Position numbers and translations under genes: made by a program. 13,757 nt of DNA from CAYJAD01 sp964370015 (lineage in GTDB: Bacteria; Desulfobacterota; Desulfovibrionia; Desulfovibrionales; Desulfovibrionaceae): assembly GCA_964370015.1 (NCBI GenBank), contig CAYJHD010000053.1:1-13757 (forward strand). The letters are read 5' to 3'. Below the pieces are notes generated by a model, which saw only the letters and a list, made by a program, of their open reading frames with translations, was not told where the DNA came from and made no database searches. Each line of letters begins with the position of its first letter. The first letter of the stretch is position 1. Shown one piece after another: positions 5,604 through 13,706 of the stretch.

Positions 5604-8585
5604 TTATAAAGTAGCGGCTTCTTCGATGATTTCGAAGGCTTCGATGATGTCGCCAACTTTAACGTCATTGTAGTTTTCAAGGCAGATACCACATTCGAGG
5701 CCCTTGGCCACTTCTTTGGCATCATCCTTAAAGCGTTTTAAGGATGTGGTCTTACCGGTGTAGATAACTACGCCGTTGCGTAAGAGGCGCACAGGGGCAT
5801 TACGGGCCATTTTACCGTCGGATACGTAACAACCGGCGATGACGCCCACCTTGGGCACGCTGATGGCTTCACGTACTTCAGCTTGACCAAGATATTGCTC
5901 ACGCTGTACGGGGGCCAACATACCTTGCATGGCGCTCTTAATGTCATCGGATAATTTGTAGATGATGTCGTAGTAACGAATATCCACATTTTCATGTTCG
6001 GCCACGTCTTTGATTTTTGCCGTGGGACGAATGTTAAAGCCGATGATGATGGCCTGAGAAGCAGAAGCCAGCAAGATGTCCGATTCAGAAATGGCACCGG
6101 CACCGCCGTGTACCACATTGATACGCACTTTCTCGGTGCTAAGCTTATGCAGATTTTCTGTGATGGCTTCCAAAGAGCCCTGTACGTCGGCCTTAAGCAC
6201 AAGGTTTAAGGTGAGTGCTTCTTGGTCAGAAGCGCGACGTGAGAGGAAGGTCTCAAGGGTTACCTTGGATTCTTTAGCCAGTGCACGTTCGCGTTGCTTC
6301 ATGGCGCGGGATTCGGCAATGCGGCGAGCTAATTTTTCATCAGCCACGCAAACAAATTCTTCACCGCTCATGGCTACGCCGTCAAAGCCTTGTACTTCCA
6401 CAGGCATGGAGGGGCCGGCTTCTTTAACCTTTTTACCTTGGTCGTTGAACAGGGCACGTACACGACCGGAGAACACACCACACACAAAGGTGTCGCCTTG
6501 GCGCAAAGTACCTTCTTGAATGAGGACAGTTGCCACAGGGCCACGGCCTTTATCAAGCTTTGCTTCCACGATGCGAGCACGGGCAGGCTTATCGGGATTG
6601 GCTTTGAGTTCTAATATTTCAGCTTGAAGGGCTACCAACTCGAGCAATTCGTCAAGACCTTGGCGGCTCTTGGCAGAAACCATGGCTGTGACAGTGTCAC
6701 CGCCCCAAGATTCTGCTTGTAAGCCAAGTTCGGCCAATTCACGTAAAACACGGTCAGGATCGGCGCCTTCTTTATCCATTTTGTTCACGGCAACCATGAT
6801 GGGTACGCCGGCAGCTTTGGAGTGGTTGATGGCTTCACGGGTTTGTTCCATGACGCCGTCGTCGGCGGCTACCACAAGGATAACAATGTCAGTTACCTGA
6901 GCACCACGAGCACGCATTTCCGTAAAGGCTTCGTGACCGGGGGTATCAAGGAATACAATGTCACCGCGCTTGGTGCTCACTTGGTAGGCACCAATATGCT
7001 GGGTAATACCGCCAGCTTCGCCACTGGTAACGTTGGATTCGCGGATGGCGTCCAAAAGGGATGTTTTACCATGGTCAACGTGACCCATGATGGTCACCAC
7101 AGGAGGACGTGGCATTAAGCTTTCTGGCTTATCGCTTTCGGTGGGGATGAGGTAATCGTCCTCAGAGAAGCCCACTTTTTCCACTTCGTAATCAAATTCA
7201 GCGGCCACAAGAGCGGCGGTGTCAAGGTCTAGGGATTGGTTAATGGTAGCCATGATCCCAAGGCCAAAGAGCACTTTAATGATTTCGTTGGACTTTAAGC
7301 CCATTTGGTGTGCCATATCGGCCACACGAATGGCTTCTGTCACGCGGATTTTACGCTTGGCGGCCTTAAGTGGCTGGGTTGTGGAAGATACGTGACGCAT
7401 ATCCTTACCCTTACGACGTGACTTATGGCGGCTACCCATGCGCTTTGCGTTTTCATCATCTTGACCAAAGCGGCTGAAATCGCCATTGCCACCTGCGGGG
7501 AAGTCCACCGTGCGGCGGCCCTTATTACGCTTTTTCTTGCTTTGTTCGTTGCCAGCTGCTGGAGCACCAAAACTCATGCCGCCGTCAGGACGTGGACCAC
7601 CTGGATGAGCGCCAGCAGGACGGGGAGGACGTGGTGTGCGCGGAGCGTCTTTATCACCGCCAGGAGCTCCTTGGCCCGGACGAGGACGGAAGTTGCCTCT
7701 ATCGCCTTGACCGCCGCCAGGACGAGCGTTTCTATCACCATGGCCGGCGTGACCGCCAGGACGATGATGATGAGGACGAGCGCCTTGTTCTTGACGAGCG
7801 CTAGCTTCTGCTTTGCGCTTTTCTTCGGCTTCGGGGGAGGGGCGAGAAATAATGCGTACAGGGGTGTGTACTTGTTCTGGCTCAGGACGCTTTTTAGGAG
7901 CGCGATCTTTCTTCTTTCTATCGCCAGCGGCGTCGTTATTTCTTTCTTGCGCTGTTTTCTCTTGAGCCTTGGGGGCGGCTTTAGGAGCTTCAGAAGGAGT
8001 TGCGGGGGCTGCTTCAGTGACTGTGCTAGGTGTTTGCGCGGGCGCTGCATTTTCTTCAGAAGCCTTAGGGGCGGGCTCTTTAGGTGCGGTAGGCGCAACA
8101 CATTCTGCTTGCACCGGTGCGGGCTTTTCAGCGGGAGCAGAGGGGGCAGCGGCTTGTTCTTGAGCTGGAGCACTAACGATGCGAGCTTCTTTAGGTTCAA
8201 CAACCTTGGCAGGGCTTACAATTTTAGCAGTAGCTTCGGCCTTGGGGGCTTTGGCCACAGGAACTTCTTTTTCTGTCACTTGGGGGGCTGCTTCAGTGCT
8301 GTCTGCTGTACTTGCTGGGGAAGCTTTGGGCTCCTTGGCAGGTTTAGCAGTGCTTTTAGCTTCGGGGGCAGTTTCGGCCTCATTGCTTTTGCGACGACGC
8401 ACAATTACAGAGCTCTTTTTTTGCTCGCTAAAGTGACCACGAACGCGCTCAACTTGATCCATGGCAATGGGGCTTGATGCGTTTTTAGTTTCAATACCAA
8501 GTGTTTGCAACTTCTGCTGCAATTCTTTTGGCAAAATATTCAGCTCGGTGGCTAAGTCTTTTACTGTCATTTTATCCTTTGTCAC
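5604..8585 (-). CDS. infB: Translation initiation factor IF-2
   Basis: IF-2 is the GTPase that brings fMet-tRNA to the 30S subunit and promotes 50S joining. The 993-aa product has an N-terminal IF2_N module (about 1-55) and a long Ala/Pro/Glu/Lys-rich linker that turns Gly/Arg/His-rich at 272-310. A second IF2_N-like module (about 410-475) precedes the GTPase domain. The GTPase motifs are all intact: GHVDHGKT (501-508), GGITQHIG (525-532), DTPGH (547-551), NKMD (601-604) and SAK (637-639). Beta-barrel and fMet-tRNA-binding C domains follow. The start is GTG at 8585: AAGGGG lies 6 nt upstream and the resulting MTKDKMTVKDLATEL resembles Desulfovibrio IF-2. An ATG five codons later (8570) is an alternative, possibly a second start. 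The gene overlaps the end of ylxR by 14 nt, suggesting translational coupling. Hairpins follow its stop codon. Confidence 0.98.
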   Translation of the reverse strand: MTKDKMTVKDLATELNILPKELQQKLQTLGIETKNASSPIAMDQVERVRGHFSEQKKSSVIVRRRKSNEAETAPEAKSTAKPAKEPKASPASTADSTEAAPQVTEKEVPVAKAPKAEATAKIVSPAKVVEPKEARIVSAPAQEQAAAPSAPAEKPAPVQAECVAPTAPKEPAPKASEENAAPAQTPSTVTEAAPATPSEAPKAAPKAQEKTAQERNNDAAGDRKKKDRAPKKRPEPEQVHTPVRIISRPSPEAEEKRKAEASARQEQGARPHHHRPGGHAGHGDRNARPGGGQGDRGNFRPRPGQGAPGGDKDAPRTPRPPRPAGAHPGGPRPDGGMSFGAPAAGNEQSKKKRNKGRRTVDFPAGGNGDFSRFGQDDENAKRMGSRHKSRRKGKDMRHVSSTTQPLKAAKRKIRVTEAIRVADMAHQMGLKSNEIIKVLFGLGIMATINQSLDLDTAALVAAEFDYEVEKVGFSEDDYLIPTESDKPESLMPRPPVVTIMGHVDHGKTSLLDAIRESNVTSGEAGGITQHIGAYQVSTKRGDIVFLDTPGHEAFTEMRARGAQVTDIVILVVAADDGVMEQTREAINHSKAAGVPIMVAVNKMDKEGADPDRVLRELAELGLQAESWGGDTVTAMVSAKSRQGLDELLELVALQAEILELKANPDKPARARIVEAKLDKGRGPVATVLIQEGTLRQGDTFVCGVFSGRVRALFNDQGKKVKEAGPSMPVEVQGFDGVAMSGEEFVCVADEKLARRIAESRAMKQRERALAKESKVTLETFLSRRASDQEALTLNLVLKADVQGSLEAITENLHKLSTEKVRINVVHGGAGAISESDILLASASQAIIIGFNIRPTAKIKDVAEHENVDIRYYDIIYKLSDDIKSAMQGMLAPVQREQYLGQAEVREAISVPKVGVIAGCYVSDGKMARNAPVRLLRNGVVIYTGKTTSLKRFKDDAKEVAKGLECGICLENYNDVKVGDIIEAFEIIEEAATL

Positions 8586-8799
8586 TTTTTACCCCTTTGC
8601 GCCTTTTCATTCCCGTTTTGTAGTGAAAAAACTTTTCCTTACAGGTTTCGTTTTTGCACACATAGTACCCCCGTCCGGGTAGTATGGCGCCTGTATCTAA
8701 TAACCATGTGTTTTCAGTGGAGATGACATGGCGCATCAATTCCACCTTGGCAAACCTTTGCCTGCATACGACACACATGCGTATGGGCTGTCGCGGCAT
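8572..8799 (-). CDS. ylxR: YlxR (DUF448) RNA-binding protein
   Basis: This 75-aa basic protein carries the family signature RMCVVCRQRF (7-16), then an ELMRHV segment, then LPGRGYYVCKNETC (40-53). YlxR proteins are small nucleic-acid-binding factors found between nusA and infB; in Bacillus subtilis the homologue (also called RnpM) binds RNase P RNA. Four cysteines (C9, C12, C48, C53) are paired in a way that might allow metal binding, but this is inference. Its ATG directly abuts the nusA stop codon (TAA then ATG, no spacer) and its 3' end overlaps infB. No strong Shine-Dalgarno sequence is visible, so its translation probably depends on ribosomes finishing nusA. Confidence 0.93.
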   Translation of the reverse strand: MPRQPIRMCVVCRQRFAKVELMRHVISTENTWLLDTGAILPGRGYYVCKNETCKEKFFHYKTGMKRRKGVKSDKG

Positions 8800-10095
8800 T
8801 TATTCTGCCGCCTCTTCTGCCTCAGTTGTGGATTCTGCTTCTGTATCGCTTTCTTTAGCTGGTGCTAAGAAGGCAATGGCTGAGCGTAAATCCCCAATGC
8901 GAGAAGCGCTTAAGGACAGCTTTTCAGTTAATTCTTCATCGCTGGCGTTTCGTAAAGCTTCGATGTTAGAGAATCCGGCGGCCACAAGGGCGTCCATGGA
9001 AACTTCTGCCACAGAAGCAAGTTGCTCAAGGCCATGCCCAATGGCATTGGCTTCGTTGTAACGAGTTTCGGTGAAAATATCGATCTTCCAGCCGAGTAAT
9101 TTGGCGGCTAGTTTTACGTTTTGACCTTTACGGCCAATGGCGTTGGTTAATTGGTCATCGGGAACGATAACTTCTAATAAGTTACTTTCATCGTCCACCA
9201 CAATGCGGGAAACCAAAGCCGGTGCCAAGGCATTACGTGCATAGGTGGCAATGTCGGCGCTCCAGATAACAATATCAATGCGCTCACCACGCAATTCTTG
9301 CACAATATTTTGAATACGTGACCCACGCACGCCTACGCAAGCGCCCACGGCGTCCACATCACGCTCACGAGAGAGCACAGCCACTTTGGCGCGGGAACCG
9401 GGATCACGAGAAACACCCATGATTTGCACGGTGTTATCGTCCACTTCTGGTACTTCGCGGCGGAAGAGAGCAGACATATAATCACGATGCGCACGGGAAA
9501 TGATAACTTGTGGACCACGACCTTCACGGCGCACATCACTGATAATGGCTTGCACGCGGTCACCACGTTTGAAATGCTCGCGAGGAATTTGTTCATCGCG
9601 GGGCAACATGGCTTCAGTACGACCAAGGTTGATGATCCAGCCACCCTTATCGCGACGCTGCACTATGCCGGAAACGATTTCGCCAAGGCGAGAGATGTAT
9701 TCATCATAGATGATACCTTGCTCGGCATCGCGCATGCGCTGAATGATAACTTGTTTGGCAGACTGGGCGGCAATGCGGCCAAGGTCTTGCATTTTAATGC
9801 GAAAGCCTACTTCGTCATCCAATTGCACGGAAGGATCGTGTTCGCGGGCTTCTTCCAATTCAATTTCAGAATCTTCATTGGCAAGGTCGCCATCGGCCAC
9901 CACGATTTTAAATTGGTAAACTTCTATATCGCCGGTTTCGTCATTGTAGCTTACTTCAATGATAGCATCTTCACCAAAGCGGCGAATCATGGATGCTTTA
10001 ACTGCATCTTGCAGGGTTTCAATCAGCATGTCGCGCTCAAGGCCTTTGTCTTTGCTGATTTGATCTATGGCTTTTTTAAGTTCAATAGGATTCAT
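8800..10095 (-). CDS. nusA: Transcription termination/antitermination factor NusA
   Basis: NusA binds RNA polymerase and nascent RNA and modulates pausing, intrinsic termination and antitermination. The 431-aa product has an N-terminal polymerase-binding domain (about 1-125), an S1 domain (about 135-200), KH1 with the canonical VGACVGVRGSRIQNI (249-263) and KH2 with AIGRKGQNVKLAAKLLGW (319-336). One C-terminal helix-hairpin-helix module (about 356-412) follows, then a short acidic tail. E. coli NusA (495 aa) has two C-terminal acidic repeats, so this form is shorter. The ATG at 10095 has GGAGG 4 nt upstream. It lies 44 nt after rimP and abuts ylxR. Since NusA acts at hairpin terminators, the terminator before rimP is a plausible autoregulatory target. 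Confidence 0.97.
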   Translation of the reverse strand: MNPIELKKAIDQISKDKGLERDMLIETLQDAVKASMIRRFGEDAIIEVSYNDETGDIEVYQFKIVVADGDLANEDSEIELEEAREHDPSVQLDDEVGFRIKMQDLGRIAAQSAKQVIIQRMRDAEQGIIYDEYISRLGEIVSGIVQRRDKGGWIINLGRTEAMLPRDEQIPREHFKRGDRVQAIISDVRREGRGPQVIISRAHRDYMSALFRREVPEVDDNTVQIMGVSRDPGSRAKVAVLSRERDVDAVGACVGVRGSRIQNIVQELRGERIDIVIWSADIATYARNALAPALVSRIVVDDESNLLEVIVPDDQLTNAIGRKGQNVKLAAKLLGWKIDIFTETRYNEANAIGHGLEQLASVAEVSMDALVAAGFSNIEALRNASDEELTEKLSLSASRIGDLRSAIAFLAPAKESDTEAESTTEAEEAAE

Positions 10096-10139
10096 GATGC
10101 CTCCGATGTATTCCCCAAAATAGGGTCAATCTACAATGA

Positions 10140-10736
10140 CTATTTTTCGTTTTTACGTTTTTTGCCTGGTTTTTCCGGCATGACAAAAATATGTTCGCGC
10201 ACAGCTTTACGTACAAGATCCCAAGCAAGTGTTAAATGAATTTCCTCTTGCCCGTGAGTGTAGCTTATATCAAAGCTTTCTTTTTCAAGGTCCACAGCGC
10301 GTAAAATCCCTTTGATTTTTTTGCGTCCGTGCAGAGCATCAGGCGCATTTTGTAAAAAATCGTTGAGGGTAATTTCCAAATTATCGCCCACAAAGCCGCG
10401 CAATTGCTCCAAGTGGAAAAACATGCGCGAAAAGCCTGGAGTGGAAACTTCCAATATATAGGCAGAAGAAAAAATATCTTCCACTTCCATGGTAAGGCCC
10501 ATGATGCGCGAAATTTCTGCACATTGATCAATGGTGGCAGAAATGCTTTTCATGTCTTGTGCGTTGTCGGCAGTGTTGCCCGCAGCTTCTTGAGCTGCGT
10601 AAGGGGTATCAACATACACACGCACCAAAGGACGTGCTCCTTGAAGCAAGTCTATACCCCATATCTCAAGGCCTTTGGAGCTCACGATGGGTTGTGCAAT
10701 ATTGTGTAATATTTCTAGTAGTTCTGGTTTTGCCAT
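10140..10736 (-). CDS. rimP: Ribosome maturation factor RimP
   Basis: RimP binds the free 30S subunit and assists its late maturation. The 198-aa product shows the family hallmark LEVSTPGFSR (95-104; usually LEVSSPGLDR), an N-terminal alpha/beta domain with IWGIDLLQGARPLVRVYVD (25-43), and the C-terminal SH3-like part ending in a Lys-rich tail. It is slightly longer than typical, with an Ala/Asn/Asp-rich insert at about 47-62 between the first domain's strands. The ATG at 10736 follows a weak GAGA-type ribosome binding site. It is the first gene of the operon. A terminator hairpin and a promoter lie directly upstream. Confidence 0.93.
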   Translation of the reverse strand: MAKPELLEILHNIAQPIVSSKGLEIWGIDLLQGARPLVRVYVDTPYAAQEAAGNTADNAQDMKSISATIDQCAEISRIMGLTMEVEDIFSSAYILEVSTPGFSRMFFHLEQLRGFVGDNLEITLNDFLQNAPDALHGRKKIKGILRAVDLEKESFDISYTHGQEEIHLTLAWDLVRKAVREHIFVMPEKPGKKRKNEK

Positions 10737-10750
10737 ATTCTCTCAAGCAT

Positions 10751-10780
10751 AAAAAAAAGGGGGCCTGTTAAGGCCACCCC
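10751..10780 (-). terminator. Intrinsic terminator in the rimP leader
   Basis: On the minus strand GGGGTGGCC (10772-10780) and GGCCCCC (10759-10765) form a GC-rich stem with one bulged T, around a 6-nt loop, followed by eight T residues (10751-10758). It ends about 15 nt before the rimP start. It may end transcripts coming from the histidine kinase gene. Because a good promoter lies between it and that gene, it may instead, or also, attenuate transcription of the rimP operon. Confidence 0.8.
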
Positions 10781-10874
10781 GTTGTGAACATATTGTTCTG
10801 CATCAGGATGGAGAAAGCAGCGTGAGGCGAAAATAAGATGCGGTAGGAAAGCCACTTTCTCGTAAAGCTAGCGG

Positions 10875-10903
10875 AATGTACACTTCGAAAAAAAAAGTGT
10901 CAA
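10875..10903 (-). promoter_or_regulatory. Sigma-70-type promoter upstream of rimP
   Basis: On the minus strand a perfect TTGACA (10898-10903) is separated by 17 nt from TACATT (10875-10880; four of six consensus positions). Transcription would start near 10868, giving a leader of about 130 nt before rimP. The spacer contains nine T residues and is flanked by ACACTT/AAGTGT inverted arms. It lies between the histidine kinase stop and the leader terminator, so it is the likely promoter of the rimP-nusA-ylxR-infB operon. Confidence 0.65.
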
Positions 10904-10996
10904 GTCTTTTATGTGCATGTAAGGTGGAGACGTCATATTTTTGTGCTAAGTTTAGGGCAAAAAGGACAGTCAACGCTCCTTGGTTTCACAGTATTT

Positions 10997-13495
10997 TTAC
11001 ACGGTGTTTTGTTCACACAGCCAATGATACAGCATCTTACGTAGCTCTTTAGGATTAATGGGTTTTGTGAGATGATCATTCATGCCGGCATTAAGACTTT
11101 GCTCTTTATGTATTTGCATGGCATGGGCTGTCATGGCAATGATGGGTATATCTTTTTTAGAAAAGCCCGGTAAAGCGCGAATGTGTGTGGTGGCGGCAAG
11201 GCCATCCATGATGGGCATTTGTATATCCATTAAAATGGCGTCAAAGCTTTGTGTTTTACAAAGGTCCACTGCCTCTTGGCCATTTTGGGCCAAGGTTACC
11301 TGCAGGTGTAAGTCATCCAAAAGAGCCATGGCTATTTCTTGATTTATTTCATTATCTTCTGCCAATAATATGGAATGACCAGCGAGTTTCTCATAGTTGG
11401 AAAGGTCTTCCGTCTGTATGTTTTGCGCATGCTCTGAAAGGGGCACTTGTAAAGTATTCATAATGGTTGCCCATAGCTGTGTGGGAAGTACGGGCTTGGG
11501 TATGAAACTTACGAAAAATTCCTTCCATGAATCTGTTAGAATTTCAGTTCCATAAGCCGAAGTGAGCAAAAGAGTGGGTGGGTGTTGCAAAGCTTCAGCA
11601 TGGATTTTTTGCCCTGCTTCACAACCTGTCATATCCGGCATTTTCCAGTCTATGACGGCAATGGTGTAGGGGCTGTTTTCTTTTTCCGCTTGGTGCAAAA
11701 GTGTGCATCCATCTTGTATGTTTTGCACTGTATCCACATGGAAACCGCATTGCTCAAGCATTTCCATAAGTACAAAGCCTGACATGGGCATATCATCAAT
11801 GATAAGAATTTTTTCTTTTTCCGCTATGTCCGTGTCGATCCATAAGTTTTCTTGATGGGCCAGCATGTTCACATGGAAGGAAAATGTGGTGCCCACGTGC
11901 TCTTGGCTGTGTACGGATATTTCGCCGCCCATGTGCTCCACAATATTTTTACTGATGGTAAGGCCAAGGCCTGTACCGCCAAAACGGCGTGTGATATTAT
12001 ATTCAGCTTGCTCAAAGGGGCGGAAAATGGCGGCAAGGCGATCTTTGCTCATGCCAATGCCAGTGTCCGTGACTTCTATGCCCAAGGTATAAATATTCCC
12101 TTTTTGCGCTTTTTTATAAATATGGAGTAATATGTAGCCTTCTTTGGTAAACTTAATGGCATTACTAAAGAGGTTGGTGAATACCTGTCCAAGACGCATG
12201 CCGTCGCCCATGAAATGTGTGGGTAGGGTAGGATCTATATTGAAAAGAATTTCTATGGGTTTGCCGCCCGCAAGGCTGCATGCCATGGTGGAAAGATTTT
12301 CTAAAAGGTCAGAAAGTTTGAATGGCGTATTTTCTAGTTCAAGCTTTCCTGCTTCAATTTTAGAGATGTCCAGTACATCATTGATAATATGTAAAAGGCT
12401 ATCGCCGGCCTTATGAATATTTTCCAAATAGTGGCGAATGGTTTTGTCTTGTGTATGTTGTAAACACAGATGACTCATGCCCATGATGGCATTCATGGGG
12501 GTGCGTATTTCATGGCTAATGTTGGCAAAGAAAAGGTTTTTGCTGTGGCGAGCATCTTCTGCTTCTTGCAGAGCCGCTTGCAATTCTTCTTGGCGCTCTG
12601 CGAGTTTTTTGATGATTTGTTTCTCAACGCTTAAGTCGCGAATATAGCTAATGAAGGCATCCTTCCCACCCACGTGGGTGCGAATCATGGTTATTTCGCA
12701 AGGTTTCTCTTCGCCTTGTGCATTACAATGCAGCCACTCAATGCTGTTGGAACCGTGTTTAAAGGCATGGAGCATGGCTTCACGTGCCAATTTTCCGCTC
12801 AGCTCCCCATTGGGCTGTCTTTCCGGAGAAAATTTATGAAAAGAATTTGTTATGATGTCTTTATTGTCCACACCATAAAATTCTAAAAGCTTGGGGTTGC
12901 AATCTTCCAAGGTGAGGTTGTAATCGTTGTCATTGCTTTTTTCTAAATTTTCTCCAGTGTTACCGTGTCCATTGTGGAAAAAAGTAAGTCGCCAAATACC
13001 CACGGCGATGGGGCTGGCCGTGAACATGGTTTCTATGTTCACCGAAGACTGGCGCAAGGCACTATCCATGCGCTGTATATTGGAAAGTAAAGTGAGTGAA
13101 CCGCCAAGGGCCACATGGGTCTCATTTTTTGCCGCACAGCTTTGAGCCAATACGTGCACAGGAATAATGCCAAGATCTGGATGGTCCCAAGAGTATTCGA
13201 TTTCGTATTGCACAGAAGGGTTAGCCAGTGCCATGGCTATTGCTTTCACAATGAAGGGATGTTCTTGCTCCACAACACGGCTGAACCAATGGCAATACGC
13301 CTCCTGGGGGGTGAGTTCTTTCTTAATGGCAAAATGAACTCTGAGATTTTCATCCATAAAGAGTTCCGCGTTCTGCGTTTCTTTATGGATAAGAATATAC
13401 CAATGCCCCACGCGAGAATCGGCTAACATTTTTTGCACGTCAACCACAGAGTTTTGACTAAACGTTTGGGGGGATGGTGTCTTTGTTTCTAACAT
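10997..13495 (-). CDS. Hybrid sensor histidine kinase with two receiver domains
   Basis: This 832-aa protein is a multidomain phosphorelay kinase. Residues 20-145 and 150-290 look like two PAS-type sensing regions, the second with an Asn/Gly-rich insert near 174-192. A coiled-coil-like linker (about 290-318) leads to HisKA with the H-box ANISHEIRTPMNAIMGM (324-340, phospho-acceptor His328). The HATPase has an N-box NLFSNAIKF (441-449), DTGIG (477-481), FRPFEQ (491-496) and GGTGLGL (506-512). Two receiver domains follow. REC1 has D567/D568, phospho-acceptor D616, T645 and K667. REC2 has E713/D714, D757, T789 and K811. Both sets are complete. No transmembrane segment or signal peptide is visible, so it is probably cytoplasmic. 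No HPt domain is present, so relay to an output protein would need a separate HPt. The ATG at 13495 has GAGG 7 nt upstream. The stimulus and target are unknown, and no partner response regulator is seen in the window. Confidence 0.93.
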   Translation of the reverse strand: MLETKTPSPQTFSQNSVVDVQKMLADSRVGHWYILIHKETQNAELFMDENLRVHFAIKKELTPQEAYCHWFSRVVEQEHPFIVKAIAMALANPSVQYEIEYSWDHPDLGIIPVHVLAQSCAAKNETHVALGGSLTLLSNIQRMDSALRQSSVNIETMFTASPIAVGIWRLTFFHNGHGNTGENLEKSNDNDYNLTLEDCNPKLLEFYGVDNKDIITNSFHKFSPERQPNGELSGKLAREAMLHAFKHGSNSIEWLHCNAQGEEKPCEITMIRTHVGGKDAFISYIRDLSVEKQIIKKLAERQEELQAALQEAEDARHSKNLFFANISHEIRTPMNAIMGMSHLCLQHTQDKTIRHYLENIHKAGDSLLHIINDVLDISKIEAGKLELENTPFKLSDLLENLSTMACSLAGGKPIEILFNIDPTLPTHFMGDGMRLGQVFTNLFSNAIKFTKEGYILLHIYKKAQKGNIYTLGIEVTDTGIGMSKDRLAAIFRPFEQAEYNITRRFGGTGLGLTISKNIVEHMGGEISVHSQEHVGTTFSFHVNMLAHQENLWIDTDIAEKEKILIIDDMPMSGFVLMEMLEQCGFHVDTVQNIQDGCTLLHQAEKENSPYTIAVIDWKMPDMTGCEAGQKIHAEALQHPPTLLLTSAYGTEILTDSWKEFFVSFIPKPVLPTQLWATIMNTLQVPLSEHAQNIQTEDLSNYEKLAGHSILLAEDNEINQEIAMALLDDLHLQVTLAQNGQEAVDLCKTQSFDAILMDIQMPIMDGLAATTHIRALPGFSKKDIPIIAMTAHAMQIHKEQSLNAGMNDHLTKPINPKELRKMLYHWLCEQNTV

Positions 13496-13653
13496 GGAAA
13501 TGCCTCATGGCTAAGCTGGCGGTGAGAAAATAAGCTTGAAAAATATAAGCATGATAACCAAAAAACGTAACTGAATCTATGCCAGATTATTTTGTAAGTA
13601 AAGCTCTATTTTTAAATAATATGATGTGTCTACTTAATTAAATGTAAAACCAC
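13496..13653. other. AT-rich intergenic region upstream of the histidine kinase
   Basis: This gap of about 160 nt should hold the kinase gene's promoter. On the minus strand a TATATT (13542-13547) could be a -10 element, but the sequence 17 nt upstream (TTACGT) is a poor -35 match. A second weak pair, TTTACT with TAGATT at 17 nt, lies further upstream. A TGGC with GT ten bases further on only loosely resembles a sigma-54 site. I see no riboswitch, RNA gene or small ORF that I can support. Confidence 0.4.
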
Positions 13654-13685
13654 AAAAAAAGCCACCTACCGTAAGGCAGGTGGCT
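13654..13685 (-). terminator. Intrinsic terminator after the PEP-CTERM-like gene
   Basis: On the minus strand GCCACCTGCC (13675-13684) pairs with GGTAGGTGGC (13661-13670), ten pairs including one G-U, around a TTAC loop, followed by seven or more T residues (13654-13660). On the plus strand the same pair is an A-C mismatch, so the structure favours the minus strand. It lies 22 nt after the stop codon of the partial gene. Confidence 0.88.
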
Positions 13686-13706
13686 AAAGAGTCAGCTAAT
13701 TAGGTA

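Noticed and set aside
7425..8477. 350-codon open frame on the plus strand opposite infB
   Set aside because: It mirrors the Ala/Pro/Glu-rich and Gly/Arg-rich linker of IF-2. Composition explains the lack of stops, and no ribosome binding site or family match is seen.
8568..8570. ATG at 8570 as the infB start instead of GTG at 8585
   Set aside because: The GTG start has an AAGGGG at good spacing and gives the N-terminus expected for this group. The ATG remains possible as an internal start, but its ribosome binding site is only 4 nt away.
9424..10239. 271-codon plus-strand frame opposite nusA and rimP
   Set aside because: Antisense to two conserved genes, spanning their boundary, without any recognisable motif.
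10768..10803. Mini-ORF MQNNMFTTGWP in the rimP leader with its stop inside the terminator loop
   Set aside because: Attractive as a translational attenuator peptide, but there is no Shine-Dalgarno sequence before its ATG and no run of regulatory codons. An 11-codon frame is easily chance.
13571..13595. TGGC plus GT resembling a sigma-54 promoter upstream of the histidine kinase
   Set aside because: The -12 GC dinucleotide is missing and flanking consensus bases do not match, so there is too little support.
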